A DNA stretch of 64,000 nucleotides from Streptomyces sp. cg36 (GTDB lineage: Bacteria > Actinomycetota > Actinomycetes > Streptomycetales > Streptomycetaceae): contig NZ_CP163520.1 in assembly GCF_041080675.1 (NCBI RefSeq), positions 3,782,001-3,846,000 on the forward strand, in the 5' to 3' direction. The notes under the pieces were generated by a model. That model ran no database searches. It was not told the DNA's origin and saw nothing but the letters and a program-made list of their open reading frames with translations. Position 1 is the stretch's first letter. Each line of letters starts with the position of its first letter. Made by a program: the position numbers and the translations under genes. Shown in pieces: positions 8,810 through 18,788 of the stretch.

Positions 8810-9348
8810 GAGCGGCCTCCTCGGGAGAACCGAACCTTCTCGGTTCTTTCCTCTAAATTCTGCACCTTGACCCGCGTTGCCCGAAATGGCGGACGCGAGC
8901 CGAGTCGGTTATAGGACGAACGGCTTGTCCTCGGCACTACAACTACACCATCTGTCCAGCCACGTCGGCCAAACCGATGGAATTGCCCTCCCAGGTGTTC
9001 ATCAGCGACGGAAGCCGATGGACCATGCCATAGCGGACAGTCACGCCACAGTGACGATCAGTCACAGAGCGATCAGGAGTCGTCAGACCCCCCATAAGCT
9101 GCAATACCAAGCATTCCGCCCTTAGTTGGACGGATGGAGCCCTCCCCGGACTCCTTGTCCTATTTTGGCACGAGGGTGGGGGATCGACGCAAGGGCCCAG
9201 TAAGTGCGTTCCGTCACGCTTGGGGCAAAGGCCCGGATCAGGACCTACGTCCCGGCCGGGCGCCCCGGAGGACTCACCACCCGCTCGTACGAAGCCGCCC
9301 ACCCGAACGGGGCACGCCCGGTGTCACCCCGCCGGACCCGACGGACCC
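8810..9348. other. Long intergenic region upstream of bldC
   Basis: 539 bp between bldC and the next same-strand gene, less GC-rich than the flanks. It must hold the bldC promoter. I see no tRNA, no convincing ORF and no strong palindrome. Confidence 0.5.
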
Positions 9349-10191
9349 TCAGTTCGCCAGCCTGCGGTCCCTGACGGCCCGCCAGCGCTCCGTGAAGCGC
9401 CCGTACGCCTCCGCGGCCCCCGCGCCGTCCCCGGCCCGCAACGCGGCGATCCCCTCGGCCACATCGGCCGCCGAGCGGTCCTCCGCCAGCCGGGCCTCGG
9501 ACAGGGCGTGCACCAGGCCGCCGTAGTCCAGCTCCACCAGCGAGCGCGGATGGAACTCCTCCAGCCAGCGCCCCACCTCCACCAGCCCCTCGATCAGCGG
9601 GCCGTCGTCGAGGTGGTCGCGCAGGGTGCGCAGCGAGCGCGCGAGCCTGCGCCGGGCCTGGACCATCGGGGTGCGGTAGCGCAGCACCGGCGGCGCCCCG
9701 CTCTCCGCCCGGACATACTCCCGCTCTTCGTCCGAAAACACTGTGAACCAGCTCACAGGGACGTGCCAGACCGCCGTGCGGATCCACGGCCGGGCGTCCG
9801 GGTTCTCCTCGCGCCACCGCTCGTAGTCCGCCGCCGCCTGCCGGCGCACCACCGGCGGCAGCAGCGCGTCCAGCACCGGCTCGGAGAACTGCCCCGGCAA
9901 CTCCTCCAGCGCCTGCCAGCCGCGCAGCCGGGTGCGCCACGGACAGACGCAGACGACCCCGTCGACCTCGGCCACGAACGCGTCGGCGCTCTCGTGGACC
10001 GGCACCGCCACCGGCGGGGTCGGCACCAGGTCCGCCAGCGCGCGCCGGAGTTCGTCCTGGGCACCCGGGGTGCGCCCGCGCGCCGCGTAGCGGGCCCAGT
10101 GGGCGCGCTCGGGCTCGGGGAAGGCCGCCAGCGGCTCGTACACCCGCAGATAGGACGCGTACGGGACGATCACCGAGGACACCACCGCCAT
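9349..10191 (-). CDS. Conserved hypothetical protein
   Basis: 280 aa, cytosolic, rich in Arg/Glu/Trp. It begins with VSSVIVPYASYLRVYEPLAAF and contains WFTVFSDEEREYV and TPMVQARRRLARSLR. I know similar proteins only as uncharacterised streptomycete proteins encoded beside bldC and the dehydrogenase gene. There is no signal peptide and no recognisable catalytic motif. It is divergent from the dehydrogenase gene, with about 175 bp between the starts. Confidence 0.8.
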   Translation of the reverse strand: MAVVSSVIVPYASYLRVYEPLAAFPEPERAHWARYAARGRTPGAQDELRRALADLVPTPPVAVPVHESADAFVAEVDGVVCVCPWRTRLRGWQALEELPGQFSEPVLDALLPPVVRRQAAADYERWREENPDARPWIRTAVWHVPVSWFTVFSDEEREYVRAESGAPPVLRYRTPMVQARRRLARSLRTLRDHLDDGPLIEGLVEVGRWLEEFHPRSLVELDYGGLVHALSEARLAEDRSAADVAEGIAALRAGDGAGAAEAYGRFTERWRAVRDRRLAN

Positions 10192-10367
10192 GCGTCGAAT
10201 CGTCCCACGCGCGCGGAGCCCCGGAGGGTGATCCTCGGCACTGCACCTGATCTACGGACGCGTAGGACTTACTCTGCTCCCAGCGCGGCCCCGGGCGGGC
10301 CGCGACGCGGCCCGCCCCACCCACAAGCGGGCCGTCAAACGCCGCTTCGTACTTGGGAGTCACCACC

Positions 10368-11471
10368 GTGACCGATGTGACCGGCGACGCCGTCAGCTCA
10401 GCGGATGTTCTGCACACCCTGTTCCAGTCGGACCAGGGCGGACACGAACAGGTCGTGCTGTGCCAGGACCGCGCCTCGGGCCTCAAGGCCGTCATCGCCA
10501 TCCACTCCACCGCCCTGGGCCCGGCCCTCGGCGGTACGCGCTTCTACCCCTACGCCAGCGAGGCGGAGGCCGTCGCCGACGCGCTCAACCTCTCGCGCGG
10601 CATGTCCTACAAGAACGCCATGGCCGGGCTCGACCACGGCGGCGGCAAGGCCGTCATCATCGGTGACCCCGAGACGGTGAAGACCGAGGAACTCCTGCTC
10701 GCCTACGGGCGGATGGTGGCCTCGCTCGGCGGGCGTTACGTGACGGCGTGCGACGTCGGCACGTACGTGGCGGACATGGACGTGGTGGCGCGCGAGTGCC
10801 GGTGGACCACCGGGCGCTCCCCCGAGAACGGCGGCGCGGGCGACTCCTCCGTGCTCACCGCGTTCGGCGTCTTCCAGGGCATGCGGGCCAGCGCCCAGCA
10901 CCTGTGGGGCGACCCGTCGCTGCGCGGGCGCAAGGTCGGCGTCGCGGGCGTCGGCAAGGTCGGCCACTACCTGGTGGACCACCTGGTGGCGGACGGCGCC
11001 GAGGTCGTCATCACCGATGTGCGCGCCGACTCGGTGCAGCGCATCCTCGACAAGCACCCGGGCAAGGTGACGGCGGTCGCCGACACGGACGCGCTGATCC
11101 GGATCGAGGGCCTGGACGTCTACGCGCCCTGTGCGCTCGGCGGCGCCCTGAACGACGAGAGCGTCCCGGTGCTCACCGCCAAGATCGTGTGCGGCGCGGC
11201 CAACAACCAGCTGGCGCACCCGGGCGTGGAGAAGGACCTCGCGGACCGCGCGATCCTCTACGCACCCGACTACGTGGTCAACGCCGGTGGCGTGATCCAG
11301 GTGGCGGACGAGCTCCACGGCTTCGACTTCGACCGCTGCAAGGCGAAGGCCGCAAAGATCTTCGACACCACGCTCGCCATATTCGCACGTGCGAAGGAAG
11401 ACGGGATTCCGCCGGCCGCCGCGGCCGACCGGATCGCCGAGCAGCGCATCGCCGAGGCGCGCGCGCTCTGA
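10368..11471 (+). CDS. vdh: Leucine/valine (branched-chain amino acid) dehydrogenase
   Basis: Glu/Leu/Phe/Val dehydrogenase family, 367 aa. The glycine-rich region and catalytic lysine lie in the family motif ([10 protein letters not shown] then [11 protein letters not shown]), with a Rossmann NAD-binding segment [12 protein letters not shown]. It deaminates branched-chain amino acids to 2-oxo acids, feeding acyl-CoA starters for fatty acids and polyketides. I chose the GTG at 10368 because GGGAG lies 8 nt before it; the TTG at 10353 overlaps that RBS. Confidence 0.93.
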   Translation: MTDVTGDAVSSADVLHTLFQSDQGGHEQVVLCQDRASGLKAVIAIHSTALGPALGGTRFYPYASEAEAVADALNLSRGMSYKNAMAGLDHGGGKAVIIGDPETVKTEELLLAYGRMVASLGGRYVTACDVGTYVADMDVVARECRWTTGRSPENGGAGDSSVLTAFGVFQGMRASAQHLWGDPSLRGRKVGVAGVGKVGHYLVDHLVADGAEVVITDVRADSVQRILDKHPGKVTAVADTDALIRIEGLDVYAPCALGGALNDESVPVLTAKIVCGAANNQLAHPGVEKDLADRAILYAPDYVVNAGGVIQVADELHGFDFDRCKAKAAKIFDTTLAIFARAKEDGIPPAAAADRIAEQRIAEARAL

Positions 11472-11490
11472 CCCTCTTGACGCCACGATC

Positions 11491-11526
11491 CGCCGACCGG
11501 CGAGAGAAGACTCACGCCGGTCGGCG
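11491..11526 (+). terminator. Terminator after the dehydrogenase gene
   Basis: 12-bp perfect stem CGCCGACCGGCG/CGCCGGTCGGCG with a 12-nt loop, 20 bp after the stop. Confidence 0.8.
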
Positions 11527-11752
11527 GGTCGGACGCCAAGAAGAGGTTAAAATCGCGGTTGACCAGCGAGGAAGGGGCTCCTTGCGGGTTCTGCGAAGTG
11601 GCACGTCATGCGGGCGGCGTACCGTATGGCCGCGGAAGCAGGTACCGTTGAAGCCCTACGGACACGGTCTCTCCACGGAGAGCCCGTTCCGACTCATGAA
11701 CGCGTGTCAAGACTCTGGGGCCGTCGAGCCCCGTCACCGAGGGGGTCGAGCC

Positions 11753-12019
11753 ATGGGGCGCGGCCGGGCAAAGGCCAAGCAGACGAAGGTCGCCCGCCAG
11801 CTGAAGTACAGCAGCGGCGGGACTGACCTGTCGCGTCTGGCCAACGAGCTGGGCGCATCGACTTCGCAGCCGATTTCGAGTCAGCCGCCGAATGGCGAGC
11901 CGTTCGAGGACGACGACGAGGAAGACGACCCGTACGCCCGCTATGCGGAGCTGTACAACAACGACGACGAAGACGAGGACGACCAGTCCGGTCCGTCGTC
12001 GCAGCGTCGCGGCGCTTGA
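11753..12019 (+). CDS. DUF3073 family protein
   Basis: 88 aa. It starts MGRGRAKAKQTKVARQLKYS, the conserved basic head of DUF3073, and ends in a very acidic Asp/Glu tract (FEDDDEEDDPYARYAELYNN then DDEDEDDQ). The split charge suggests a nucleic-acid or ribosome-associated role, but no function is established. The ATG follows GAGGGGGTCGAGCC, a usable RBS. Confidence 0.9.
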   Translation: MGRGRAKAKQTKVARQLKYSSGGTDLSRLANELGASTSQPISSQPPNGEPFEDDDEEDDPYARYAELYNNDDEDEDDQSGPSSQRRGA

Positions 12020-12074
12020 CTCAGCTGATCCCGCTTTCGCAGCGACATCTCCTCGCTGCTCCACAAAGCACACC

Positions 12075-12108
12075 AACCCGGTCCGGGGCGTTCGCCCCAG
12101 ACCGGGTT
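12075..12108. terminator. Bidirectional terminator between DUF3073 gene and purM
   Basis: Stem AACCCGGTC/GACCGGGTT with an inner GGGG-CGTTCG-CCCC helix, lying between two convergent genes. Confidence 0.8.
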
Positions 12109-12127
12109 TCGTGGTGCCTGCGGCGGA

Positions 12128-13198
12128 TTACTTCGCGTAGTCGCCGGTCAGCTCGGCCCCGCTGGTGCGGTCGCCGCGCTCGGTGATCTCGCCCGCGACC
12201 CAGGAGTCCACGCCCCGGTCCGCCAGCGTCGTCAGAGCCACGTCCACCGAGTCCTCGGGGACGATCGCGATCATGCCGACGCCCATGTTCAGCGTCTTCT
12301 CCAGCTCCAGCCGCTCGACCCGCCCGGCCTTGCCCACCAGGTCGAAGACCGCGCCGGGCGTCCAGGTGGAACGGTCCACGGTGGCGTGCAGATGGTCCGG
12401 GATCACCCGCGCCAGGTTGTTGGCGAGACCGCCGCCGGTTACATGGCTGAAAGCGTGCACCTCGGTGGTACGGGTGAGGGCCAGGCAGTCCAGCGAGTAG
12501 ATCTTGGTCGGCTCCAGGAGCTCCTCGCCCAGGGTCCGGCCGAACTCCTCGACCTGCTGCTCCAGCGCCATCTTCGCCCGGTCGAAGACGACGTGCCGGA
12601 CGAGCGAGTACCCGTTCGAGTGAAGCCCGGACGACGCCATGGCGATCACCACGTCACCCGTGCGGATACGATCCGCGCCCAGCAGCCGGTCGTACTCCAC
12701 GACACCCGTGCCGGCGCCCGCCACGTCGAAGTCGTCCGGGCCCAGCAGGCCCGGGTGCTCCGCCGTCTCGCCGCCGACCAGCGCGCAGCCCGCCAGGACA
12801 CAGCCCTCGGCGATGCCCTTGACGATGGCCGCGACCCGCTCGGGGTGCACCTTGCCGACACAGATGTAGTCGGTCATGAACAGCGGCTCGGCACCGCAGA
12901 CGACGAGGTCGTCCACGACCATGCCGACGAGGTCGTGGCCGATGGTGTCGTACACGCCCAGCTGCCGGGCGAGGTCGACCTTCGTCCCGACGCCGTCGGT
13001 GGCCGAGGCGAGCAGCGGACGCTCGTAGCGCTTGAGGGCGGAGGCGTCGAAGAGTCCGGCGAAACCGCCGAGGCCGCCCAGGACCTCGGGGCGCTTCGTC
13101 TTCTTCACCCACTCCTTCATCAGCTCGACGGCGCGGTCGCCCGCTTCGATGTCGACGCCCGCGGCTGCGTAGCTGGCACCAGTGGTCTCAGATGACAT
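12128..13198 (-). CDS. purM: Phosphoribosylformylglycinamidine cyclo-ligase
   Basis: 356 aa AIR synthetase, fifth step of purine synthesis, using ATP to close the imidazole ring of FGAM. Family motifs include YERPLLASATDGVGTK, HDLVGMVVDDL, GGETAEHPG and the C-terminal domain HVTGGGLANNLARV. It follows purF by 46 bp on the same strand, so both are likely one transcript. Confidence 0.96.
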   Translation of the reverse strand: MSSETTGASYAAAGVDIEAGDRAVELMKEWVKKTKRPEVLGGLGGFAGLFDASALKRYERPLLASATDGVGTKVDLARQLGVYDTIGHDLVGMVVDDLVVCGAEPLFMTDYICVGKVHPERVAAIVKGIAEGCVLAGCALVGGETAEHPGLLGPDDFDVAGAGTGVVEYDRLLGADRIRTGDVVIAMASSGLHSNGYSLVRHVVFDRAKMALEQQVEEFGRTLGEELLEPTKIYSLDCLALTRTTEVHAFSHVTGGGLANNLARVIPDHLHATVDRSTWTPGAVFDLVGKAGRVERLELEKTLNMGVGMIAIVPEDSVDVALTTLADRGVDSWVAGEITERGDRTSGAELTGDYAK

Positions 13199-13244
13199 GG
13201 CTCTGAAGAACTTTCGTGTCGTACTGCAGGGTTCGTGCGGACGC

Positions 13245-14771
13245 CTACGGGCGGCGCAGCGCGTCGGCGGCGGCCGTCGCGGCGGGACCCGCCGCCAGCT
13301 CCGTCTCCAGCAGCTGCTTGCCGAGCAGCTCCGGGTCCGGCAGCTCCATCGGGTAGACCCCGTCGAAGCAGGCGCGGCAGAGGTTGTCCTTGGGAATGGT
13401 GGTCGCCTCGATCATCGCGTCCGTCGAGATGTACGAGAGCGAGTCGGCGCCCAGCGAGGTGCCGATCTCCTCGATCGTCATCCCGTTGGCGATGAGCTCG
13501 GCGCGCGTCGCGAAGTCGATGCCGAAGAAGCACGGCCACTTCACCGGCGGGGACGAGATCCGGATGTGGACCTCGGCGGCGCCGGCCTCGCGGAGCATCT
13601 TGACCAGCGCGCGCTGGGTGTTGCCGCGGACGATCGAGTCGTCCACGACCACCAGGCGCTTGCCCCGGATGACTTCCTTGAGCGGGTTCAGCTTGAGGCG
13701 GATGCCCAGCTGGCGGATGGTCTGCGAGGGCTGGATGAAGGTGCGCCCGACATAGGCGTTCTTGACCAGGCCCGAGCCGTACGGAATGCCGCTGGCCTCG
13801 GCGTACCCGATCGCGGCGGGGGTGCCGGACTCCGGGGTCGCTATCACCAGGTCGGCCTCGACCGGGGCTTCCTTGGCGAGTTTCCGCCCCATCTCGACCC
13901 GGGAGAGGTAGACGTTCCGCCCGGCGATGTCCGTGTCGGGACGCGCCAGGTAGACGTACTCGAAGACACAGCCCTTGGGCTTCGCTTCCGCAAATCGAGA
14001 GGTGCGCAGACCGTTCTCGTCGATGGCGACGAGCTCGCCCGGCTCGATCTCGCGGACGAAGCTGGCGCCGCAGATGTCGAGGGCGGCGGTCTCGGAGGCC
14101 ACCACCCAGCCGCGCTCCAGGCGGCCGATGACCAGCGGGCGGATGCCCTGCGGGTCACGGGCGCAGTACAGCGTCTGCTCGTCCATGAAGACCAGCGAGA
14201 AGGCGCCCTGCACCTGGGGAAGGACCTTGGCGGCGGCCTCCTCCACGGTGAGCGGCTTGCCGTCGTCGTCGGTCTGCCCCGCGAGCAGGGCGGTGACGAG
14301 GTCGGTGTCGTTGGTGGCGGCGACCTGGGTCGCGCGGCCGTTCTCCTTGGGCAGCTCGGCGACCATCTCCGCGAGCTGCGCCGTGTTCACCAGGTTGCCG
14401 TTGTGGCCGAGCGCGATCGAGCCGTGGGCGGTCGCCCGGAAGGTCGGCTGCGCGTTCTCCCACACGGAGGCACCCGTGGTCGAGTAGCGGGCGTGACCGA
14501 CCGCGATATGACCTTGGAGTGAACCGAGAGAGGTCTCGTCGAAGACCTGGGAGACAAGCCCCATGTCCTTGAAGACGAGGATCTGGGAGCCGTTGCTGAC
14601 CGCGATTCCCGCGGATTCCTGGCCCCGATGCTGGAGGGCGTAAAGCCCGAAGTAAGTGAGCTTGGCGACCTCTTCACCCGGAGCCCAGACGCCGAAGACG
14701 CCGCAAGCGTCCTGGGGGCCCTTCTCGCCGGGGAGCAGGTCGTGGTTGAGTCGTCCGTCACCACGTGGCAC
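13245..14771 (-). CDS. purF: Amidophosphoribosyltransferase
   Basis: 508 aa, first committed enzyme of purine synthesis (PRPP + Gln to phosphoribosylamine). A short propeptide precedes the catalytic cysteine in KGPQDACGVFGVWAPGEE, which becomes the N-terminal nucleophile. The PRPP-binding loop is VVVDDSIVRGNT. Extra cysteines (KWPCFFGID, NLCRACFDG) fit the Fe-S/propeptide type. I start at the GTG at 14771 (VPRGDGRLNHDLLPGEKG); upstream in-frame codons to 14966 look non-coding. The 319-bp gap upstream (14772-15090) shows no gene. Confidence 0.95.
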   Translation of the reverse strand: MPRGDGRLNHDLLPGEKGPQDACGVFGVWAPGEEVAKLTYFGLYALQHRGQESAGIAVSNGSQILVFKDMGLVSQVFDETSLGSLQGHIAVGHARYSTTGASVWENAQPTFRATAHGSIALGHNGNLVNTAQLAEMVAELPKENGRATQVAATNDTDLVTALLAGQTDDDGKPLTVEEAAAKVLPQVQGAFSLVFMDEQTLYCARDPQGIRPLVIGRLERGWVVASETAALDICGASFVREIEPGELVAIDENGLRTSRFAEAKPKGCVFEYVYLARPDTDIAGRNVYLSRVEMGRKLAKEAPVEADLVIATPESGTPAAIGYAEASGIPYGSGLVKNAYVGRTFIQPSQTIRQLGIRLKLNPLKEVIRGKRLVVVDDSIVRGNTQRALVKMLREAGAAEVHIRISSPPVKWPCFFGIDFATRAELIANGMTIEEIGTSLGADSLSYISTDAMIEATTIPKDNLCRACFDGVYPMELPDPELLGKQLLETELAAGPAATAAADALRRP

Positions 14772-15090
14772 GCCACCGAGTGTAGGCGAGATCGACCACT
14801 GGTCCGAATTGGGGATACCCACCAGAAGGCGGGGGTGGGCGGTTTGTGGCATCTGCCGGGAGGCCCGGGGCCGGTGTTTTCCTGGTGGAACCGGGAAATG
14901 GGCGGGGAAAGGGCCGTACGGGGAATGTGACGGAGGTCGCGCGGCCCCGATCGGAATGATCTCCACCCGGCCGCCCGAACACCCCCGGGCGTCACCTGAC
15001 GTAGTCGGGTGAATTCCTTTCCCGGAGGTTGCCGAGCGGCCGAAAGTGCTCGTCGCCGCTCGGCGGCGGGACGGGGGCGCGGGCTGGGTT

Positions 15091-15924
15091 TCAGGGGCGC
15101 CCGGAGTGGAGCGGCAGCAGTGCGGACAGGTCCGCGCGCTCGCCGCCGGCCGCCACCCTGGCCGCGTCCAGTTCGGCGGACCACGCGGTCCGGCCGGTGG
15201 CCAGCCGCAGCCAGGTCAGCGGGTCGGTCTCCACGACGTTGGGGGGCGTGCCCCGGGTGTGCCGGGGCCCCTCGACGCACTGCACCACCGCGTACGGCGG
15301 GATCCGCACCTCCACCGAGCCGCCGGGCGCCCTCGCGGCGAGCGCGTCGGCGAGCAGCCGGGTGCAGGCGGCGAGCGCCTGACGGTCGTACGGGATGTCC
15401 AGGCCGGGCAGGGCGTCGTTCAAGTCGTCCGTGTGGAGACAGAGTTCGACCGTCCGCGTGACCATGAGGTCGCCCAGCGTCATGGCGCCGCACCCGGTCG
15501 CCACCGGGCGGGCGGGGTCGGCGCCCGGGAGCAGCTCCTCGAGGCGGGCCGCGACCCGCGCGTACCGGGCGTCCAGGTCGGCGTCCGGGTCGGCGTCCGG
15601 GCCCTGACCGGGGGCGGCGGTGCTCTCGCCCGCAGCGGCCGGGCCGGGGACGGCGGGCCGGGCCGCGGGCCACTCCAGCAGGGCGAGGTCCGCCGCGGCC
15701 GGGGCGGGCCCGGCCAGGCCGCGGGCGACCGCGTCCAGCGCGTCCGCCAGGTGTACGGCCAGGTCACGCACGGTGCGGCCGTCCAGCCGGGTCGGCCGGT
15801 CCAACTGCTCGGGCGTGAGGGCGCGGACCGCTTCCCGTACGGACGCGAACTGGGCGAGGACGGCGGTGCGCGTCTTCGCCGGGTCGTAACCACGGGTGCG
15901 CGCGCGCTTCTTGGCGGGGGGCAT
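15091..15924 (-). CDS. Maleylpyruvate-isomerase (MDMF) family mycothiol-dependent-type protein
   Basis: 277 aa from the ATG at 15924. The MDMF fold is seen as FASVREAVRALTPEQLDRPT then LDGRTVRDLAVHLADALDAV, with the metal-site His in that helix and a second His around LMVTRTVELCLHTDDL. The C-terminal half resembles the sterol-carrier-like part found in this family. Such proteins use mycothiol, the actinobacterial thiol, but most have unknown substrates. The gene is separate from purF. Confidence 0.82.
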   Translation of the reverse strand: MPPAKKRARTRGYDPAKTRTAVLAQFASVREAVRALTPEQLDRPTRLDGRTVRDLAVHLADALDAVARGLAGPAPAAADLALLEWPAARPAVPGPAAAGESTAAPGQGPDADPDADLDARYARVAARLEELLPGADPARPVATGCGAMTLGDLMVTRTVELCLHTDDLNDALPGLDIPYDRQALAACTRLLADALAARAPGGSVEVRIPPYAVVQCVEGPRHTRGTPPNVVETDPLTWLRLATGRTAWSAELDAARVAAGGERADLSALLPLHSGRP

Positions 15925-16066
15925 GATCCCGAGCCTAGGGCGTGCCCGGCGGATCCCGTCGGCCCGGCGGGCCGGGCAGGATCCGCACGGCACGCCCCGG
16001 GGCCGGTCCGGCGGATCCCGTCCGGATCGCGGGCGCGTCGCGGCGCCCGGATCCGTCGGGCGGGCC

Positions 16067-16771
16067 CTAGGAGCCCGCGGCCTCCGGCGCTCCGTCCGGA
16101 CCAGCGGTCCTGGTCGCGAAGTCGCCGAGGCCGGACTCGACCATTCCGAATGCCTCGGCGGCCAGGCGCAGGGCGTCCGGCGCGATGTCCTCGGCGGCGT
16201 CGCCCAGCAGCAGTCGGCGGTGGTTCTCGCTGACCAGGGTGGCGCGCGCGCCCATCAGCTGGGCGGCGGCGACGCGGGCCAGCACCCGGTTCCCGGTCTC
16301 CTCGCCCAGCGCCTCGGCGACCAGGTCCGAGCTGCGGATGAGGGAGGCGCGGGCGCGTTCCAGCAGCACCGGGGTCTCCATGATGAGCCGCAGCAACTGG
16401 ACGACTATGGCGTCGTCGTTGAGCCCGATGGACGCGTCGCGCTCCTCGACCGCCCGCAGGTAGTGGCCGCGCACGGCGTCGACGACCGACGTGCCCACCG
16501 CACGCTCGCGGACCGCGCGGACCACGTCGTCGCTGTGTTCCTCCAGCGGGCGCAGCGCCAAGTCCTCTTTCGTACGGAAGTGGTTGAAGACGGTCATCTT
16601 CGAGACGTCGGCGGCCTCGGCGATCTCGGCGACCGAGACCTTGTCGTACCCGCGCTCGGCGAAGAGGTGGAAGGCGGCGGCCATCAGCCGGCGCCGGGTC
16701 TGCCACTTCTTGCGCTCCCGCAGGCCCATCCCGGCCGGTGCGTCCTTCTCCACGTACACGTACTCCGCCAT
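16067..16771 (-). CDS. TetR-family transcriptional regulator
   Basis: 234 aa. The N-terminal helix-turn-helix is typical (RRRLMAAAFHLFAERGYDKV then SVAEIAEAADVSKMTVFNHF), followed by an all-helical ligand-binding domain. It is divergent from the MFS exporter gene with 128 bp between starts, so it probably represses that pump until its substrate binds. I use ATG 16771; a GTG at 16780 is also in frame, and neither has a strong RBS. Confidence 0.93.
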   Translation of the reverse strand: MAEYVYVEKDAPAGMGLRERKKWQTRRRLMAAAFHLFAERGYDKVSVAEIAEAADVSKMTVFNHFRTKEDLALRPLEEHSDDVVRAVRERAVGTSVVDAVRGHYLRAVEERDASIGLNDDAIVVQLLRLIMETPVLLERARASLIRSSDLVAEALGEETGNRVLARVAAAQLMGARATLVSENHRRLLLGDAAEDIAPDALRLAAEAFGMVESGLGDFATRTAGPDGAPEAAGS

Positions 16772-16780
16772 GACCGTCAC

Positions 16781-16827
16781 TGTACCAGGATGATTTTTGA
16801 TCCGAGCTAAAAAGTTGACTGGGTACA
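16781..16827. promoter_or_regulatory. Candidate TetR operator and promoter between tetR and MFS gene
   Basis: Inverted half-sites TGTACCAG (16781-16788) and CTGGGTACA (16819-16827) flank an A/T-rich stretch. A TTGACT box at 16815-16820 could be the -35 of the MFS gene. The arms are 30 bp apart, wider than a usual single TetR site, so this could be two sites. Confidence 0.45.
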
Positions 16828-16899
16828 GAATCTACGTCAGGGTGGTGCCCACGACCTCGGCGAGCGACACCGGCCGCCGTCCCGGAGGGGGAGAACACC

Positions 16900-18444
16900 A
16901 TGCCCAAGACCCTGAGCGCAGCCATGCCGAAAGCGGCGGGAACGCCGACGGCGGCGCCCGCAGCGGCGGCCCCGCCGCCCATGTCCCCCGCCCGCGTCCG
17001 GATCGGCTTCGCCGTCTGCCTGGTCACGATCCTGCTGGCGGTCCTCGACACCAACATCGTGTCGGCGGCGACCGTCCCGATCGTGCGCGACCTCGACCCG
17101 GTCCACGGGATGGACAAGATCCCCTGGCTGATCAGCTCGTTCGCGCTCGCCTCGGCGGCCGTGCTGCCGCTGTACGGGAAGCTGTGCGACACGATCGGCG
17201 CCAAGAAGGTCTTCGTCGGCGCCATCGCCACCTTCCTGGCCGGCTCGGCGCTGTGCGGGGCCGCCCAGTCCATGGCCCAGCTGATCGCCGCCCGCGCCGT
17301 GCAGGGCATCGGCGGCGGCGGGCTGATGAGCGTCACCATGGTCGTGCTCGCCCAGCTGAGCGGACCCCGGTCCGCGGGCGGCCAGAGCGACGCCAAGGGC
17401 GGCGGCCGGGGCAAGGGCGGCAGCATCGGCGGCATCGTGGCCGGTGCCGGGATGGCCCTCGGCCCCTGGCTCGGCGGCACGCTCGCCGACCACGCGAGCT
17501 GGCGCTGGATCTTCTACGTGAACCTGCCCGTCGGCATCGCCGTCCTCGCCACCGCGATCGCCGTACTGCGCCTGCCCGTTCAGCCCGTGCGCCACCGCAT
17601 CGACTACCCCGGCGCGGTGCTCGCCGCCGCCTTCTCCGTCTCCCTGCTGCTGATGACCGAGTGGGGCGGCAAGGACTACGCCTGGGGCTCCCCGCAGATC
17701 CTCGGCCTCGGCGTCGCCGGTGCCGTCTCGCTCGCCCTCTTCCTGCGCCGCCAGGCCACGGCCGCCGAACCCATCCTGCCGCTCTCCATGTTCAAGGTCC
17801 CGGCCGTCCGGCTCGGCTTCGCCATCCAGGCGCTGGTCGGGGCGGCCATGATGGGCACGCTGGTGTACGTGATGATCTACCTCCAGGTCGTCCGGCACCT
17901 CGAACCCACCGCGGCGGGCCTGTACCTCATCCCGATGGCGCTCGGCATGACCGCCGTCGGCCTCGCCTCCGAGCGGCTCGCGGCGCGCGGCTGGTCGCAG
18001 AAGACGTTCGCACTGCTGGGTACGGTCGCCGCCGCCGCCGCGCTCGGGCTGCTCGCCACGACCCGCGTCAGCACGAACCTGTGGCAGATCCGGGGCGAAC
18101 TGCTGCTGATGGGGGCCGGGTTCGGGCTCCTCGTCGGCCAGCTGATCCAGATCGTCCAGGCCGCCGCGCCGCCGCAGCAGCTGGGGGTGGCGACGACCGG
18201 GACGCGGTTCTTCCAGACCCTCGGCAACGCGCTGGGAGCGGCGGTGTTCGGCACGATCCTCAGCCGGGTGTACGAGGCGAAGGGGGTTGGCGGGTCGACG
18301 AGTGAGTTGTCCCGGTTGGGGGGTGCGGCGCATGAGGCGGGGGTGCGGGCGCTGACGTCCGGGATGGATGTGGTGTTCGTGGTGGGGGCGGCCCTGATGG
18401 CCCTGGCGGCCTACCTGGCGACCCGCCTCCCCCACACCCCCTGA
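16900..18444 (+). CDS. MFS drug efflux transporter (DHA2, EmrB/QacA type)
   Basis: 514 aa with about 14 hydrophobic helices. Motif A-like GKLCDTIGAKKVF and motif C-like GAGMALGPWLGGTLAD are present, along with the family start VTILLAVLDTNIVSAATVPI. A Gly/Lys-rich insert (SAGGQSDAKGGGRGKGGSIG) enlarges the loop after helix 5. It probably exports a toxic small molecule by proton antiport, under the divergent TetR protein. Confidence 0.92.
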   Translation: MPKTLSAAMPKAAGTPTAAPAAAAPPPMSPARVRIGFAVCLVTILLAVLDTNIVSAATVPIVRDLDPVHGMDKIPWLISSFALASAAVLPLYGKLCDTIGAKKVFVGAIATFLAGSALCGAAQSMAQLIAARAVQGIGGGGLMSVTMVVLAQLSGPRSAGGQSDAKGGGRGKGGSIGGIVAGAGMALGPWLGGTLADHASWRWIFYVNLPVGIAVLATAIAVLRLPVQPVRHRIDYPGAVLAAAFSVSLLLMTEWGGKDYAWGSPQILGLGVAGAVSLALFLRRQATAAEPILPLSMFKVPAVRLGFAIQALVGAAMMGTLVYVMIYLQVVRHLEPTAAGLYLIPMALGMTAVGLASERLAARGWSQKTFALLGTVAAAAALGLLATTRVSTNLWQIRGELLLMGAGFGLLVGQLIQIVQAAAPPQQLGVATTGTRFFQTLGNALGAAVFGTILSRVYEAKGVGGSTSELSRLGGAAHEAGVRALTSGMDVVFVVGAALMALAAYLATRLPHTP

Positions 18445-18520
18445 CCCAGGGTCGGGCCCCGGCCCCCCGTCGCCCCTGCGGGGGTGGTGGGGGGCTGCGC
18501 CGCGTTTGGGGTGGGGCGGG

Positions 18521-18592
18521 CGTTCGCCTGCGGCCCGATTGGGCCCGGCGTTCGCCTGCGGCCCGATTGGGCCCGGCGTTCGCCTGCGGCCC
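18521..18592 (+). repeat. 28-bp tandem repeat, about 2.5 copies
   Basis: The 28-bp unit beginning CGTTCGCCTGCGGCCCG occurs at 18521-18548 and 18549-18576 and partly again from 18577. It lies in the gap between the MFS gene and purL. Confidence 0.75.
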
Positions 18593-18735
18593 GGTGTTCG
18601 TCTGCGGGCCGTGCTGGCTTGCTCGCGCAGTTCCCCGCGCCCCTGCTGGAGCCGGTGGTCGTCTGCGGCCCGGAGGGGGCGGAGCCCCCACTTGAGGGGC
18701 GCGGGGAACCGCGCGAGCGAGCCCCACCGGGCCGC
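18593..18735. repeat. Inverted pair of the Streptomyces intergenic repeat
   Basis: A forward copy (CGCGCAGTTCCCCGCGCCCC, from about 18628) is followed by a reverse copy (GGGGCGCGGGGAACCGCG, near 18696). The pair can fold into a long hairpin between convergent genes and may act as a bidirectional terminator. Confidence 0.65.
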
Positions 18736-18788
18736 GGGTGAACACGGACCGGGCGGCCCCCGCCGGGCAGCAGGCGGGGGCCGGAGGG

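Noticed and set aside
11540..11752. Small gene upstream of the DUF3073 gene (72-codon frame from 11608)
   Set aside because: The frame runs into the DUF3073 coding region and has no RBS or similarity; more likely a leader region.
13182..14522. Long plus-strand frame across purF
   Set aside because: Antisense of purF, with typical shadow composition.
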